Of a DNA stretch of 64,000 nucleotides, positions 8,926 to 25,197 are shown one piece after another; positions within the stretch are counted from its first letter, which is position 1, and each line of letters starts with the position of its first letter. Both the position numbers and the translations under genes were made by a program. The notes beneath the pieces are model-generated. The model was not told where the DNA came from. It saw only the letters and a program-made list of their open reading frames with translations, and did not search any database. This DNA is from Pseudomonas brassicacearum (lineage in GTDB: Bacteria; Pseudomonadota; Gammaproteobacteria; Pseudomonadales; Pseudomonadaceae), in contig NZ_MOBK01000006.1 in NCBI RefSeq assembly GCF_003732265.1, positions 186,001-250,000 of the forward strand, given 5' to 3'.

Positions 8926-11900
8926 ATGCCGGCTTCATTCATTCATCTACGCCTGCACACTGAATATTCCCTGGTCGACGGTCTGGTGCGGATCAAACCG
9001 CTGGTCAAGACCCTGGTCGGCATGAACATGCCTGCCGTAGCGGTTACCGACCAGAACAACATGTGTTCCCTGGTCAAATTCTACAAAGCCGCCATGGGTG
9101 CCGGGATCAAGCCGATCTGCGGCGCCGACTTGTGGCTGTCGAACAAGGATCCGGACAACGCCCTGAGCCGGATCAGCCTGTTGGCCATGAACGCTGTTGG
9201 CTATCGCAACCTGACCGAACTGATTTCCCGCGGCTTCATCGACGGCCAGCGCAATGGTTCGGTGATCATCGAACGCGAATGGGTCGCGGAAGCCAGCGAA
9301 GGCCTGATCATGCTGTCGGCGGCGAAAGAGGGCGAAATCGGCCTGGCCATGCTCAGTGGCAATCCGGCTGAAGCGGAAAACCTCGCGCGTGAATGGATGG
9401 CGGTGTTCCCGGATCGTTTCTATCTGGAAATCCAGCGCACCAATCGCCCCAACGATGAAGAGCAGTTGCACGGTGCCGTGGCCCTGGCCGAGAAAATCGG
9501 CGCGCCACTGGTCGCGACGAACGATGTGCGTTTCATCAAGCAGGAAGACTTCGCCGCACACGAAACCCGCGTTTGCATCGGTGAGGGCCGTGCCCTCGAC
9601 GATCCGCGGCGTTCGAAGAATTACAGCGATCAGCAATACCTCAAAAGCGCCGAGGAAATGGCCGAGCTGTTCAGTGACCTGCCCGAGGCGCTGGAAAACA
9701 CCGTCGAGATCGCCAAGCGTTGCAACATTGAAGTGAAGCTGGGCAAGCACTTCCTGCCCAACTTCCCGATTCCCGATGGCATGACCATCGACGAATATTT
9801 CCGCAAAGTGTCGTTCGATGGCCTGGAAGAGCGCCTGACCGTTCTGCTGCCCAAGGACACCACGGAAGACTATGAGGCCAAGCGTCAAGTCTACGTCGAC
9901 CGGCTGAATTTCGAGCTGGATATCATTATCCAGATGGGCTTCCCCGGTTACTTCCTGATCGTGATGGACTTTATCCAGTGGGCCAAAAGCAACGGCGTGC
10001 CGGTAGGTCCGGGCCGGGGGTCGGGTGCGGGATCGCTGGTGGCTTATGTACAGAAGATCACCGACCTCGATCCGCTGGAATATGACCTGCTGTTCGAACG
10101 TTTCCTCAACCCGGAACGGGTATCGATGCCCGACTTCGACGTCGACTTCTGCATGGACGGTCGCGATCGGGTGATTGAATACGTGGCCGAGAAATACGGT
10201 CGCAATGCGGTAAGCCAGATCATCACCTTCGGTTCCATGGCGGCCAAGGCTGTGGTCCGGGACGTGGCGCGGGTACAGGGCAAGTCCTACGGTTTGGCCG
10301 ATCGTCTGTCGAAGATGATTCCGTTCGAAGTCGGCATGACCCTGGAAAAGGCCTATGAGCAGGAAGAGATCCTGCGTGACTTCATCAAGGTCGATGAAGA
10401 GGCCGCCGAAATCTGGGAAATGGCCCGCAAGCTTGAAGGTGTTGTGCGTAACGTCGGTAAACACGCCGGTGGTGTGGTTATTGCGCCGACCAAACTGACC
10501 GACTTCTCGCCGATTTATTGCGACGAGGCCGGTGACGGCCTGGTGACCCAGTTCGACAAGGATGACGTTGAAGCCGCCGGCCTGGTGAAGTTCGACTTCC
10601 TCGGCCTGCGGACCCTGACGGTTATCGACTGGGCGCTGAAAACCATCAACCGCGAACGTGCCAAGGTCGATCAGCCGCCGCTGGACATCGCGTTCATTCC
10701 GCTGGACGACAAGCCGACTTACACGCTGCTGCAAAAAGCCGAAACCACGGCGGTGTTCCAGCTCGAATCCCGCGGGATGAAGGAGCTGATCAAGAAGCTC
10801 AAGCCCGACTGCCTGGAAGACTTGATCGCACTGGTGGCCCTGTTCCGTCCGGGCCCGTTGCAATCGGGCATGGTGGACGACTTCATCAACCGTAAGCACG
10901 GTCGCGCCGAACTCGCGTACCCGCACTCGGATTACCAGTACGAAGGCCTCAAGCCGGTACTGGCACCGACTTACGGCATCATCCTGTATCAGGAACAGGT
11001 GATGCAGATTGCCCAGGTCATGGCCGGTTACACCCTCGGTGGTGCGGACATGCTGCGTCGCGCCATGGGTAAGAAAAAACCCGAAGAAATGGCCAAGCAG
11101 CGCGGCGGTTTCATTGAGGGCTGCGCGACCAACAACATCGACGCCGACCTTGCCGGTAACATTTTCGACCTGGTAGAAAAGTTCGCAGGCTACGGCTTCA
11201 ACAAATCCCACTCCGCGGCGTACGGCCTGGTTTCGTACCAGACCGCGTGGCTGAAAACGCATTACCCGGCGCCGTTCATGGCGGCGGTGTTGTCGGCGGA
11301 TATGCACAACACCGACAAGGTCGTGACCTTGATCGAAGAGATCCGCAGCATGAAGCTGCGTCTCGACGCGCCGGATGTGAATGCCTCCGAGTTCAAGTTC
11401 ACGGTGAATGACGAAGGCCGGATCATTTACGGCCTCGGCGCGATCAAGGGCGTGGGCGAAGGTCCGGTGGAGGCGATCACCGAGGCGCGTCAGGATGGTC
11501 CGTTCAAGGACCTGTTCGATTTCTGCGCCCGTGTCGATCTCAAACGGATCAACAAACGCACCCTCGACGGTTTGATCCGCAGCGGTGCGCTGGATCGTCT
11601 GGGGCCTTATTTCCATGACGAACCGAAAGCCTATCAAGCGAGCATCGACCAGAATCGCGCGGTGCTGCTGGCGGCGATGGAAGGGGCGATCAAGGCTGCC
11701 GAACAAACCGCACGTACCCAGGACAGCGGCCATGCCGACCTGTTCGGCGGGCTGTTTGTCGAGGAAGACGCGGACGTTTACGCCAGCCATCGCAAGGCCA
11801 AGGAGCTGACGCTCAAGGAACGGCTGAAAGGGGAGAAAGACACCCTGGGCCTGTACCTGACCGGTCACCCGATTGACGAATACGAAGGTGAAATCCGTCG

Positions 11901-12447
11901 CTTTGCCCGTCAGCGCATCATCGACCTGAAGCCGGCACGCGATACCCAGACCGTCGCCGGCATGATCATCGCCCTGCGCGTGATGAAGAACAAAAAGGGC
12001 GACAAGATGGGCTTCATCACCCTCGATGACCGCTCCGGACGGATCGAGGCGTCGCTGTTTGCCGAGGCATTCCATACCGCGCAGTCGCTGTTACAGACGG
12101 ATGCGATGGTGGTGGTCGAAGGCGAGGTCAGCAACGACGACTTCTCGGGTGGCCTGAAGCTGCGGGTCAAGCGCGTGATGAGCATGGAAGATGCGCGCAC
12201 CAACCTTGCCGAAAGCCTGCGCCTGAAGCTGCAGACCAAGGATTTGAAGGGCGATCAGCTACGCTGGCTGGGTGAGTTGTTCAAGCGGCATCGCGGCGCA
12301 TGCCCGATCACCATGGAGTACACGAGCCCCGATGCAAAGGCCTTGCTGCAGTTTGGCGAGACCTGGCGAATCGATCCGGCGGATGCGTTGATTCAAGCCT
12401 TGCGTGACCAGTTCGGGCGAGACAACGTCTTCCTCCAATACCGTTGA
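8926..12447 (+). CDS. dnaE: DNA polymerase III alpha subunit
   Basis: 1173-residue replicative polymerase (C-family). The N-terminal PHP domain begins [14 protein letters not shown]. The polymerase active site follows, with [10 protein letters not shown] and the aspartates D403 and D405 in MPDFDVDF. Next come thumb and fingers regions, a helix-hairpin-helix part ([11 protein letters not shown]), an OB domain near residue 1000 ([16 protein letters not shown]), and the C-terminal region that binds tau. Length and start are standard; the ATG follows GCAGGA. It stands between rnhB and accA, as in other Pseudomonas. Confidence 0.97.
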   Translation: MPASFIHLRLHTEYSLVDGLVRIKPLVKTLVGMNMPAVAVTDQNNMCSLVKFYKAAMGAGIKPICGADLWLSNKDPDNALSRISLLAMNAVGYRNLTELISRGFIDGQRNGSVIIEREWVAEASEGLIMLSAAKEGEIGLAMLSGNPAEAENLAREWMAVFPDRFYLEIQRTNRPNDEEQLHGAVALAEKIGAPLVATNDVRFIKQEDFAAHETRVCIGEGRALDDPRRSKNYSDQQYLKSAEEMAELFSDLPEALENTVEIAKRCNIEVKLGKHFLPNFPIPDGMTIDEYFRKVSFDGLEERLTVLLPKDTTEDYEAKRQVYVDRLNFELDIIIQMGFPGYFLIVMDFIQWAKSNGVPVGPGRGSGAGSLVAYVQKITDLDPLEYDLLFERFLNPERVSMPDFDVDFCMDGRDRVIEYVAEKYGRNAVSQIITFGSMAAKAVVRDVARVQGKSYGLADRLSKMIPFEVGMTLEKAYEQEEILRDFIKVDEEAAEIWEMARKLEGVVRNVGKHAGGVVIAPTKLTDFSPIYCDEAGDGLVTQFDKDDVEAAGLVKFDFLGLRTLTVIDWALKTINRERAKVDQPPLDIAFIPLDDKPTYTLLQKAETTAVFQLESRGMKELIKKLKPDCLEDLIALVALFRPGPLQSGMVDDFINRKHGRAELAYPHSDYQYEGLKPVLAPTYGIILYQEQVMQIAQVMAGYTLGGADMLRRAMGKKKPEEMAKQRGGFIEGCATNNIDADLAGNIFDLVEKFAGYGFNKSHSAAYGLVSYQTAWLKTHYPAPFMAAVLSADMHNTDKVVTLIEEIRSMKLRLDAPDVNASEFKFTVNDEGRIIYGLGAIKGVGEGPVEAITEARQDGPFKDLFDFCARVDLKRINKRTLDGLIRSGALDRLGPYFHDEPKAYQASIDQNRAVLLAAMEGAIKAAEQTARTQDSGHADLFGGLFVEEDADVYASHRKAKELTLKERLKGEKDTLGLYLTGHPIDEYEGEIRRFARQRIIDLKPARDTQTVAGMIIALRVMKNKKGDKMGFITLDDRSGRIEASLFAEAFHTAQSLLQTDAMVVVEGEVSNDDFSGGLKLRVKRVMSMEDARTNLAESLRLKLQTKDLKGDQLRWLGELFKRHRGACPITMEYTSPDAKALLQFGETWRIDPADALIQALRDQFGRDNVFLQYR

Positions 12448-12587
12448 CGGTCAGGTGCCTTCTGTACTCCCTGATCTCGACCTGAATTTTTAATCTCGAC
12501 CTGAACGCGCCTGTCCCTTAAGGTAGGGCGCGAATAGACAACCGGCCGGCCCAAGCTCTCTTGGACGTCGACCCAAGACGGACGCCT

Positions 12588-13535
12588 ATGAACCCGAATT
12601 TTCTAGATTTCGAACAGCCGATCGCCGACCTGCAAGCCAAGATCGAAGAGTTGCGCTTGGTCGGTAACGACAATTCGCTGAATATCGGCGATGAGATCTC
12701 CCGCCTGCAGGACAAAAGCAGCACGCTGACCGAAGACATCTTCGGCAAGCTGACCAGCTGGCAGATCGCACGTCTGGCGCGTCACCCGAAACGTCCTTAT
12801 ACCCTGGACTACATCGAACACATCTTCACCGAGTTCGACGAGCTGCACGGTGATCGTCACTTCTCCGATGACGCTGCCATCGTGGGTGGTATCGCCCGTC
12901 TGGACGACCAGCCGGTGATGATCATCGGTCACCAGAAAGGCCGTGAAGTGCGCGAGAAAGTTCGCCGCAACTTCGGCATGCCGCGTCCGGAAGGCTACCG
13001 CAAGGCGTGCCGCCTGATGGAAATGGCCGAACGCTTCAAGATGCCGATCCTGACCTTCATCGACACCCCGGGCGCTTACCCTGGTATCGACGCTGAAGAG
13101 CGTAACCAGAGCGAAGCGATCGCCTGGAACCTGCGTGTCATGTCGCGTCTGAAAACCCCAATCATCGCCACCGTGATCGGTGAAGGTGGTTCCGGTGGTG
13201 CTTTGGCAATCGGCGTTTGCGACCAGCTGAACATGCTTCAGTACTCGACCTACGCGGTGATCTCGCCGGAAGGTTGCGCCTCGATTCTGTGGAAAACCGC
13301 CGAGAAAGCACCGGACGCCGCTGAAGCCATGGGTATCACCGCCGAGCGCCTGAAAGGCCTGGGTATCGTGGACAAAGTGATCAGCGAGCCATTGGGCGGG
13401 GCACACCGTGACCCGGCTGCTGCGGCCGCCTCGATCCGTGCCGAGCTGAGCTCGCAACTGGCGATGCTGAAGAAGTTCGACAACGACGCGCTGCTGGCCC
13501 GTCGTTACGCGCGACTGATGAGCTACGGTCTCTGA
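12588..13535 (+). CDS. accA: Acetyl-CoA carboxylase carboxyltransferase subunit alpha
   Basis: 315-residue alpha subunit of the carboxyltransferase that, with AccD, moves the carboxyl group from biotin-BCCP to acetyl-CoA, giving malonyl-CoA for fatty-acid synthesis. The N-terminal coiled segment [19 protein letters not shown] is followed by the crotonase-like core, with [18 protein letters not shown] and [11 protein letters not shown] motifs. ATG 12588 gives the family-standard N-terminus; an in-frame ATG at 12561 adds 9 residues unlike the family. The 140 bp after dnaE hold no clear terminator. Confidence 0.96.
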   Translation: MNPNFLDFEQPIADLQAKIEELRLVGNDNSLNIGDEISRLQDKSSTLTEDIFGKLTSWQIARLARHPKRPYTLDYIEHIFTEFDELHGDRHFSDDAAIVGGIARLDDQPVMIIGHQKGREVREKVRRNFGMPRPEGYRKACRLMEMAERFKMPILTFIDTPGAYPGIDAEERNQSEAIAWNLRVMSRLKTPIIATVIGEGGSGGALAIGVCDQLNMLQYSTYAVISPEGCASILWKTAEKAPDAAEAMGITAERLKGLGIVDKVISEPLGGAHRDPAAAAASIRAELSSQLAMLKKFDNDALLARRYARLMSYGL

Positions 13536-13551
13536 TCTGACCTCGGCCTTA

Positions 13552-13644
13552 ATGTGGGAGCGGGCTTGCTCGCGAAGACGGTTTATCAGTCAACGATGAT
13601 GTTGAATGTGATGGCCTCTTCGCGAGCAAGCCCGCTCCCACATT
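13552..13644. repeat. REP pair (REPIN) between accA and tilS
   Basis: Two inverted copies of the Pseudomonas REP core (GTGGGAGCGGGCTTGCTCGC and its complement) flank a short variable centre, so the segment can fold into one long hairpin. This type of intergenic palindrome is mobilised by RAYT-type transposases elsewhere in the genome (established family knowledge). It may also act as a transcription end after accA. Confidence 0.92.
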
Positions 13645-13666
13645 TGATTTATGCAAAGGGAAAGTT

Positions 13667-14995
13667 ATGGATCGGCTCACGATTGATTTGTCCGCCAGGC
13701 TTTTGCTGAATCTGAAACCGTGGCGCAACGCCAAAACCTGGCGCATCGCGTTCTCTGGTGGGCTCGATTCCACCGTCCTCCTGCACCTGCTCGCCCATCT
13801 GGCAAAAACCGAATCCCTGCCTGCGCTCAGCGCAATCCATATTCATCACGGCCTTCAGCCTGCGGCGGATGCGTGGCCGGCACACTGCCAATCCGTCTGT
13901 GATGCCTTGGGTGTGCGGCTACACGTCGTTCATGTTCAGGTTCAGTCGGGCGCCAGCCTCGAACGTGCCGCCCGGGATGCGCGCTATGGCGCATTCGTTG
14001 AAGCCAGTCAGACCAGCGAGCTACTGCTGACCGCCCAGCACCGTGACGATCAGGCGGAAACCCTGTTGTTTCGGCTGTTGCGCGGGGCAGGGGTGAGGGG
14101 TTTGTCGGGGATGCCGAGCGCGCGTCCGTTGGGTCGGGGTTATCTGCTGCGGCCCTTGCTAGACGTCAGCCGCACCGAACTCGAAGCGTATGCCACAGAA
14201 CATCAGCTGAGCTGGATCGAAGACCCTTCGAACCAGGACCGGCAGTTTTCGCGCAATTACCTGCGGCATCAGGTGTTCCCGGTATTGACCGAGCGCTGGC
14301 CGCAAGCGATGGCGACCATGGCGCGCAGCGCCGCGCACTTGAGCGAGGCGCAGGCCTTGCTGGATGAGCTGGCACACATCGATCTGGCCGAAGCGACGAC
14401 GGTCAATGAGTTCGACTGGCTGGGCGTGCCTTCTCTGGAGCTCGCTGCTCTTTTACAACGCTCTGCCGCTCGCCAACGCAATGCACTAAGCCATTGGCTC
14501 GCAGCGCGGACCCGTTTGCCGGACAGCGACCATTGGTCGGGTTGGGAGGATTTGCGCGACGCTACCGGTGATGCGCGTCCGGTCTGGCGGCTGGCGGATG
14601 GCGAGCTGCATCGGTCGGCCGGGCGTATCTGGTGGCTGTCGGGCTGTTGGCTACGCAATCCACCGCCTGCCGTGCAATGGGCCGATCCGTCGAAGTCGCT
14701 GACGTTATCGGAAAATGGTCTGCTCACACTCACCGGCCAAATCCCCGATGGCCCGCTGCAAATCCGCTATCGTGAGGGAGGTGAGGTTATGCATTTATCT
14801 GAGCGTGGCCACCGCGACCTCAAGCGTTTGCTCAATGAACGCGGGGTTCCGGCCTTCGCCCGTGGCAGATTGCCGCTGCTCTATCGTGGCGACCAATTGC
14901 TGGCAGTGGCCAGCGTACAGGGCTTGAATGGCAGTGGGCAGGACGGCTGGCATTTGCACTGGCAGCCACCGGGCGAAGATCAAGGTTTGAGCTGA
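13667..14995 (+). CDS. tilS: tRNA(Ile)-lysidine synthase TilS
   Basis: 442-residue ATP-dependent enzyme that converts C34 of the CAU-anticodon isoleucine tRNA to lysidine, changing both its codon reading and its charging. The PP-loop SGGLDS is at residues 30-35, followed by HIHHGLQP and AQHRDDQAET. An Arg-rich middle region and a C-terminal tRNA-binding domain follow (REGGEVMHLSERGHRDLKRLL). The ATG at 13667 is just downstream of the REP pair and follows GGGAAAG. The length fits the family. Confidence 0.95.
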   Translation: MDRLTIDLSARLLLNLKPWRNAKTWRIAFSGGLDSTVLLHLLAHLAKTESLPALSAIHIHHGLQPAADAWPAHCQSVCDALGVRLHVVHVQVQSGASLERAARDARYGAFVEASQTSELLLTAQHRDDQAETLLFRLLRGAGVRGLSGMPSARPLGRGYLLRPLLDVSRTELEAYATEHQLSWIEDPSNQDRQFSRNYLRHQVFPVLTERWPQAMATMARSAAHLSEAQALLDELAHIDLAEATTVNEFDWLGVPSLELAALLQRSAARQRNALSHWLAARTRLPDSDHWSGWEDLRDATGDARPVWRLADGELHRSAGRIWWLSGCWLRNPPPAVQWADPSKSLTLSENGLLTLTGQIPDGPLQIRYREGGEVMHLSERGHRDLKRLLNERGVPAFARGRLPLLYRGDQLLAVASVQGLNGSGQDGWHLHWQPPGEDQGLS

Positions 14996-17752
<2,757 letters not shown>

Positions 17753-17788
17753 ACCTCAATTCTCCGGTAAAGTACCGCACGATTTGTT

Positions 17789-17810
17789 GCTCAGGCCCTC
17801 GGGCCTGAGC
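17789..17810. other. Short perfect palindrome between kdsA and eno
   Basis: GCTCAGGCCC and its complement meet with a 2-nt centre, so a 9-10 bp stem can form. There is no T-run after it on the + strand, so it is not a classic terminator. It may pause transcription or be a protein site; its function is unknown. Confidence 0.45.
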
Positions 17811-17857
17811 CTTATCGTCCGCAAGTCTGCCCGCTGCACCTCACTTGCCGACGGTAA

Positions 17858-19198
<1,341 letters not shown>

Positions 19199-19201
19199 TA
19201 G

Positions 19202-19360
19202 AGTGCCGTGCCTCGCCAATACTGCGCCTTTTTGACGGTGCCTGTTGTCGTCATACTGCGTTGCCGCTCCTCGCCATAGCCAGCTATGACTCGTCGCGGC
19301 GCCTTGTCTGACAACAACAGTCACTCGTCAAAAAGGCGCGTATTGGTGAGGCACGGCACT
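19202..19360. repeat. 159-nt imperfect palindromic element between eno and ftsB
   Basis: The outer arms (from AGTGCCGTGCCTC at 19202 and ending GAGGCACGGCACT at 19360) are complementary over about 35 nt with only two small differences. The inner parts, around TTGTCGTCA / TGACAACAA and GCCGC..CATAGC / GCTATG..GCGGC, are also complementary but less perfect. As RNA this would be a single long stem-loop starting 3 nt after the eno stop. It is unlike the REP family. It could be a MITE-like element or a processing or termination structure. The other ~166 bp up to ftsB show nothing clear. Confidence 0.8.
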
Positions 19361-19526
19361 GCATGGTAAAAAGACACCGGATTGTGTCGGAAAAATCGCT
19401 ACAGCGATGAATTTGCCACTAATCTGATGCCTTATAAGCACAAGCCTGGATTTTCCAGGCTTCGTGCTATCAGAAGCTTCAATGTTTTTGCATGGCTGTC
19501 TTTTTTCACTGGAAACCTGATATTCG

Positions 19527-19805
19527 ATGCGCAGTCCCAATTGGTTGTTCCTCGTCTTGCTCTTGTTGCTGGCTGGCCTGCAATACCGCCTGTGGGTGGG
19601 TAATGGCAGTCTTGCGCAAGTGGCTGAGCTGACTCAGCAGATCAAGGATCAACAAGCAGAGAACGAAGGGTTGCTGGAGCGCAATCGGGTCATGGACGCC
19701 GAAGTCGGCGAGTTGAAAAAAGGCATGGAGACCGTCGAAGAGCGGGCTCGCCATGAGTTGGGCATGGTCAAGGACGGTGAAACCCTTTACCAGTTGGCTC
19801 GATGA
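19527..19805 (+). CDS. ftsB: Cell division protein FtsB
   Basis: 92-residue bitopic inner-membrane protein of the FtsQBL complex that links the Z-ring to septal wall synthesis. One membrane segment covers about residues 5-20 (WLFLVLLLLLAGLQYRLW). A periplasmic leucine-zipper coiled coil follows (VAELTQQIKDQQAEN..), and a conserved end containing ARHELGMVKDGE. Its stop overlaps the ispD start (ATGA), an arrangement widely kept in gammaproteobacteria. The start at 19527 fits the family length. Confidence 0.94.
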   Translation: MRSPNWLFLVLLLLLAGLQYRLWVGNGSLAQVAELTQQIKDQQAENEGLLERNRVMDAEVGELKKGMETVEERARHELGMVKDGETLYQLAR

Positions 19806-20509
19806 ACTCCTCATTACCGGCCTTCTGGGCCGTGATTCCTGCCGCGGGCGTCGGTGCCCGTATGGCCGCAGACCGTCCCAAGCAATACTTGCAACTGGGC
19901 GGGCGCACTATTCTCGAACACAGCCTCGGCTGTTTCCTTGATCACCCGTCCCTGAAAGGGTTGGTGGTCAGTCTTGCTGTTGACGATCCTTATTGGCCAA
20001 ACCTGGCCTGTGCTGGTGATGCACGAATTCAGCGGGTTGACGGCGGTGCCGAGCGTTCCGGGTCGGTGCTGAATGCGTTGCTGCATTTGCATGCGTTGGG
20101 TGCTGATGATGAAGATTGGGTATTGGTGCACGATGCTGCGCGGCCGAATCTGAGTCGTGATGATCTGGACAAGTTGCTGGCTGAGCTGGCTGATGATCCG
20201 GTCGGCGGATTACTGGCGGTTCCGGCGCGCGACACGCTCAAGCGGGTCGACAAGCAGGGGCGTGTGGTTGAAACCGTGGATCGCAGTGTGATTTGGCAGG
20301 CTTACACGCCGCAGATGTTTCGCCTTGGCGCCTTGCATCGGGCGTTGGCGGACAGCCTTGTGGCGGATGCGGTTATTACTGATGAGGCGTCGGCCATGGA
20401 GTGGTCGGGTCTGGCGCCACGCCTGATCGAAGGCCGGTCCGATAACCTCAAGGTTACGCGTCCTGAAGATCTCGAATGGCTTCGTCAGCGTTGGGCTAAT
20501 CGCCGCTGA
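19802..20509 (+). CDS. ispD: 2-C-methyl-D-erythritol 4-phosphate cytidylyltransferase
   Basis: 235-residue MEP-pathway enzyme that joins MEP to CTP, giving CDP-methylerythritol. The CTP-binding motif is PAAGVGARMAADRPKQYL near residue 12, followed by VHDAARP and the C-terminal RSDNLKVTRPEDL. It overlaps ftsB by 4 nt. ispF of the same pathway lies 3.2 kb downstream, separated here by the formaldehyde-detoxification genes and a REP pair. Confidence 0.95.
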   Translation: MNSSLPAFWAVIPAAGVGARMAADRPKQYLQLGGRTILEHSLGCFLDHPSLKGLVVSLAVDDPYWPNLACAGDARIQRVDGGAERSGSVLNALLHLHALGADDEDWVLVHDAARPNLSRDDLDKLLAELADDPVGGLLAVPARDTLKRVDKQGRVVETVDRSVIWQAYTPQMFRLGALHRALADSLVADAVITDEASAMEWSGLAPRLIEGRSDNLKVTRPEDLEWLRQRWANRR

Positions 20510-20532
20510 CTGCTGTGGTGTCTGGCAGATTC

Positions 20533-20622
20533 CTTTCGCGAGCAAGCCCGCTCCCACATTCGACCGCGTTCTTTCTGAAGACACTCGGTTAAATGTGGGA
20601 GCGGGCTTGCTCGCGAAAGCGG
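20533..20622. repeat. REP pair after ispD
   Basis: Inverted REP copies in the outward order: the complement form (CGCGAGCAAGCCCGCTCCCAC) at 20537-20557 and the forward form (GTGGGAGCGGGCTTGCTCGCG) at 20595-20615. This is opposite to the order at 13552 and 46586. It lies between the convergent ispD and LysR genes, as is usual for these elements. Confidence 0.9.
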
Positions 20623-20657
20623 TAGCTCAGTCAACAAAACTGGCACTGAAGCATACT

Positions 20658-21554
20658 TCAGCTCCGATACTCCGGCCGCTCAGCCAACCCCTCCTTCAAA
20701 TAATCCACCAACTTTCGCACCTTCGGCGACAGATGCCGCTGCTGCGGATAAAGCGCCCACACTGCGGTGTTAGGCGGTTGATGCGCTTCCAGCAACGAAA
20801 TCAATTCGCCGCTTTTCAAATGCTCCAGCACGTAATAATCCGGCAGCTGACACAACCCCACGCCCTGTAGTGCCGCATCCAGCACCGCTTGCCCACTGTT
20901 GCAGCGCCAGTTTCCCTGGACCCGCTGCGAAAATTCCCGTCCGTTCTGTTCCAGCTGCCACATGTCCGAGCTGCCAATGAGGCAGTTGTGGCGGCTCAGT
21001 TCCGACAAGCTGTGCGGCCGGCCATAGCGTTCCAGGTAAGACGGCGAGGCGCACAGGTACATGCGTCGTGGTGCCAGACGTGTAGCAACCAATCGCGAAT
21101 CCTGTAGACGTCCAAGGCGAATAGCCAAATCCAGGCCTTCGTGCACCAGGTCAAGCGGGCGGTTGCTCAGTTCGATGTCGACACGCAGCTGCGGGTAAAG
21201 CCCCATGAAACGCGTCACCAGCGGCACGATGAAGCGCTCGCCGTACGCCACGGCACACGTCATGCGCAGCATGCCTTTGGGTTCGCTGGTCAAGTCGCCC
21301 ACTGCGCGCAAGGCTTCTTCGCGACCGTCTTGCAGGCGCTGGCAATGTTGCAGGAAGGTTTGCCCGGCTTCGGTCAGCGTGACCCGGCGGGTGCTGCGGT
21401 ACAGCAAACGAGTTTGCAGGCGCTCTTCAAGGCGTACGATTTGTCGACTGATATGGGAGGAAGAAACCCCAAGACGTTCCGCTGCGGCCGTAAATTGACT
21501 GCATTCAGCCACGGCGACGAATTCGTCGATCCCTTCCCAGCGGCTTTCGGCCAT
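20658..21554 (-). CDS. LysR-family transcriptional regulator next to adhC
   Basis: 298-residue LysR-type regulator. The N-terminal winged helix-turn-helix covers about residues 5-65 (FVAVAECSQFTAAAERLGVSSSHISRQIVRLEERL), and the effector-binding domain about 90-295 (RLAPRRMYLCASPSYLE, QAVLDAALQGVGLCQLPDYYV). It is transcribed away from adhC with 107 bp between the two starts, the common layout for a LysR gene and its target. It may therefore control formaldehyde detoxification. The effector is unknown; no specific name is assigned. Confidence 0.9.
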   Translation of the reverse strand: MAESRWEGIDEFVAVAECSQFTAAAERLGVSSSHISRQIVRLEERLQTRLLYRSTRRVTLTEAGQTFLQHCQRLQDGREEALRAVGDLTSEPKGMLRMTCAVAYGERFIVPLVTRFMGLYPQLRVDIELSNRPLDLVHEGLDLAIRLGRLQDSRLVATRLAPRRMYLCASPSYLERYGRPHSLSELSRHNCLIGSSDMWQLEQNGREFSQRVQGNWRCNSGQAVLDAALQGVGLCQLPDYYVLEHLKSGELISLLEAHQPPNTAVWALYPQQRHLSPKVRKLVDYLKEGLAERPEYRS

Positions 21555-21580
21555 TGTGGATTATCCCTGTGTGGCAATAA

Positions 21581-22774
<1,194 letters not shown>

Positions 22775-22782
22775 GGTCGGTC

Positions 22783-23628
22783 ATGAGCCTGGAAAATATC
22801 TCCTGCCAGAAAAGCTTCCGCGGCTGGCACAAACGTTACCGGCACCGTTCCGACGTGCTCGGCTGCGACATGGTGTTTGCCGTGTACCTGCCGCCGCAAG
22901 CGGAGCAGGGCGGCAAACTGCCGGTGTTGTACTGGTTATCCGGCCTGACCTGCACCGACGAAAACTTCATGCACAAGGCCGGCGCCCTGCGCATGGCTGC
23001 CGAGCTGGGCTTGATCATCGTCGCACCGGACACCAGCCCGCGCGGTCCTGATGTGCCGGGTGATCCGGACGGTGCCTGGGACTTCGGCCTGGGTGCCGGG
23101 TTCTATCTTAATGCCACGCAGGAACCCTGGTCCCGGCACTATCGGATGCACGACTATGTCGTGCAGGAATTGCCCGCATTGGTCGAAGCCCATTTCCCTG
23201 CCTCGGACAAGCGCGGCATCAGCGGTCACTCCATGGGCGGCCACGGTGCGCTGGTTTGTGCGTTGCGTAATCCGGGGCGTTATCAGTCGGTGTCGGCGTT
23301 CTCGCCGATCAACAATCCGATGGACTGCCCGTGGGGTCAGAAGGCCTTCTCTCGTTACCTCGGCGAAGACCGTTCGAAGTGGCGCGAATGGGATGCTTGC
23401 GCGCTGATCGCCGAGGCTGACGAGAAGCTGCCGCTGCTGGTGGACCAAGGCGATCGTGATGATTTCCTCGCCACCCAGCTCAAGCATGAAGCCTTGCAAC
23501 AGGCCGCAAAATTGGCCGGTCATCCGCTGACGTTGCGCCTGCAGCCGGGCTACGACCACAGCTATTTCTTCATCGCCAGTTTTATCGACGAACACTTGCA
23601 ACATCATGCGCGCGCTCTAGGCGCCTAA
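22783..23628 (+). CDS. fghA: S-formylglutathione hydrolase
   Basis: 281-residue esterase-D type alpha/beta hydrolase that splits S-formylglutathione into formate and glutathione, completing formaldehyde detoxification started by adhC. The nucleophile S150 is in [13 protein letters not shown], and the C-terminal histidine is in GYDHSYFFI. The N-terminal [13 protein letters not shown] is typical of the family. It is in an operon with adhC (8-bp gap). Confidence 0.95.
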   Translation: MSLENISCQKSFRGWHKRYRHRSDVLGCDMVFAVYLPPQAEQGGKLPVLYWLSGLTCTDENFMHKAGALRMAAELGLIIVAPDTSPRGPDVPGDPDGAWDFGLGAGFYLNATQEPWSRHYRMHDYVVQELPALVEAHFPASDKRGISGHSMGGHGALVCALRNPGRYQSVSAFSPINNPMDCPWGQKAFSRYLGEDRSKWREWDACALIAEADEKLPLLVDQGDRDDFLATQLKHEALQQAAKLAGHPLTLRLQPGYDHSYFFIASFIDEHLQHHARALGA

Positions 23629-23681
23629 TGTTCGACAAAGCAGGTAGAATCACGCCCTGACAAAAATCGGGGCGTTTTTTT

Positions 23682-24155
23682 ATGCGTATTGGCCACGGCT
23701 ATGATGTGCACCGTTTCGCTGAAGGCGATTTCATTACTCTGGGCGGCGTGCGCATTGCACACGGCTTCGGGCTGCTCGCTCACTCCGACGGTGACGTCCT
23801 GCTGCACGCCTTGAGCGATGCCTTGCTCGGCGCGGCCGCGCTGGGTGATATCGGCAAACATTTCCCGGACACCGACCCGACCTACAAGGGCGCCGACAGC
23901 CGTGTGCTGTTGCGTCACGTCGTCGCACTGATCCACGCCAAGGGCTGGAAAGTTGGCAACGTCGATAACACCATCGTTGCCCAAGCGCCGAAAATGGCCC
24001 CGCATATCGAATCGATGCGCGCGCTGATTGCCGCGGATCTTCAAGTTGAGTTGGATCAAGTGAACGTGAAAGCTACCACCACCGAAAAGCTTGGCTTTGT
24101 CGGTCGCGAAGAAGGCATTGCCGTGCACTCTGTTGCCTTGTTGCTGCGCGCATGA
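23682..24155 (+). CDS. ispF: 2-C-methyl-D-erythritol 2,4-cyclodiphosphate synthase
   Basis: 157-residue trimeric MEP-pathway enzyme that cyclises CDP-ME 2-phosphate with loss of CMP. The metal-binding motif is GYDVHRF (D8, H10), followed by [17 protein letters not shown] and the C-terminal [17 protein letters not shown]. Its stop overlaps the truD start by 4 nt. The order ispF-truD-surE-pcm-nlpD-rpoS is the standard gammaproteobacterial series; the preceding C-rich tract with T-run at about 23655-23680 may belong to the fghA end. Confidence 0.96.
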   Translation: MRIGHGYDVHRFAEGDFITLGGVRIAHGFGLLAHSDGDVLLHALSDALLGAAALGDIGKHFPDTDPTYKGADSRVLLRHVVALIHAKGWKVGNVDNTIVAQAPKMAPHIESMRALIAADLQVELDQVNVKATTTEKLGFVGREEGIAVHSVALLLRA

Positions 24156-25197
24156 ACGAATCGCAATTGCTCGGCCCACGGGCCTATGGTGACGCACTCG
24201 GCACCGCTGTTCTGAAAGCCACGGCAGAAGATTTCCAGGTCGATGAAGTGCTCAACATCCCCCTCAGCGGTGATGGCGAACACCTGTGGATCTGGGTGGA
24301 AAAACGCGGCCTGAATACCGAAGAAGCGGCACGGCGGATCGCCAAGGCCGCGGGCGTGCCATTGCGCACGGTCAGCTATGCCGGGCTCAAGGACCGTCAG
24401 GCCCTGACACGCCAATGGTTCAGCGTGCAGTTGCCGGGCAAGGCTGATCCCGATTTGTCGGCGGCGGAAAACGACACGCTGAAAATCCTCAAGACCGGTC
24501 GGCACAAACGCAAGTTGCAACGCGGTGCTCACTCGGCCAATGGCTTCACGTTGCGCTTGACGCAATTCGCCGGCGACAAAGCCGCGATTGAAGAGCGACT
24601 GCAGCTGATCGCCAAGCAAGGTATTCCCAATTATTTCGGCGCCCAGCGTTTCGGCTTTGACGGCGGCAACGTGGTTGATGCCCGTGCCTGGGCTGCGCGC
24701 AAGGCGTTGCCGGAGCAGCGCAACGTGCGTTCGCGCCTGCTCTCGACGGCGCGCAGTTTCCTGTTCAATCAGGTGTTGGCGGCGCGTGTTGCCGACGGTA
24801 CCTGGCAGCAAGCCCTGGTCGGCGACCTGCTGGCCTTCACTGACAGCCGCAGTTTCTTTCCGGCCGGTGAAGCGGAGTGCAGCGACCCGCGACTGGCGAT
24901 TCTCGACCTGCACCCGACCGGCCCGCAGTGGGGCGAAGGTGACTCGCCGGCGACCGGCGTTGTCCATGAACTGGAGCAGGACATCGCCGCTCGCGAAGCG
25001 GACTTGCGAGATTGGTTGATTAACGCCGGTATGAGCCACGAACGTCGCATCCTGCGGCTGCCCATTGGCGGGTTGACGTGGCATTATCCCGAGCCTGACA
25101 TTCTGCAACTGGAATTCGTCCTCCCGGCCGGATGCTTTGCCACCGTATTGGTGCGCGAGCTTGTTGATCTGGTGCCGGTGGGGCAGACGGACAGCCC

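Noticed and set aside
8947..12075. 1042-codon open frame on the minus strand inside dnaE
   Set aside because: It is a shadow of dnaE: GC-rich codon bias leaves the opposite frame open. The translation has no recognisable domains, while the + strand gene is full-length DnaE.
17789..17810. Rho-independent terminator after kdsA
   Set aside because: The stem is perfect, but no T-run follows on the + strand, so it is listed only as a palindrome.
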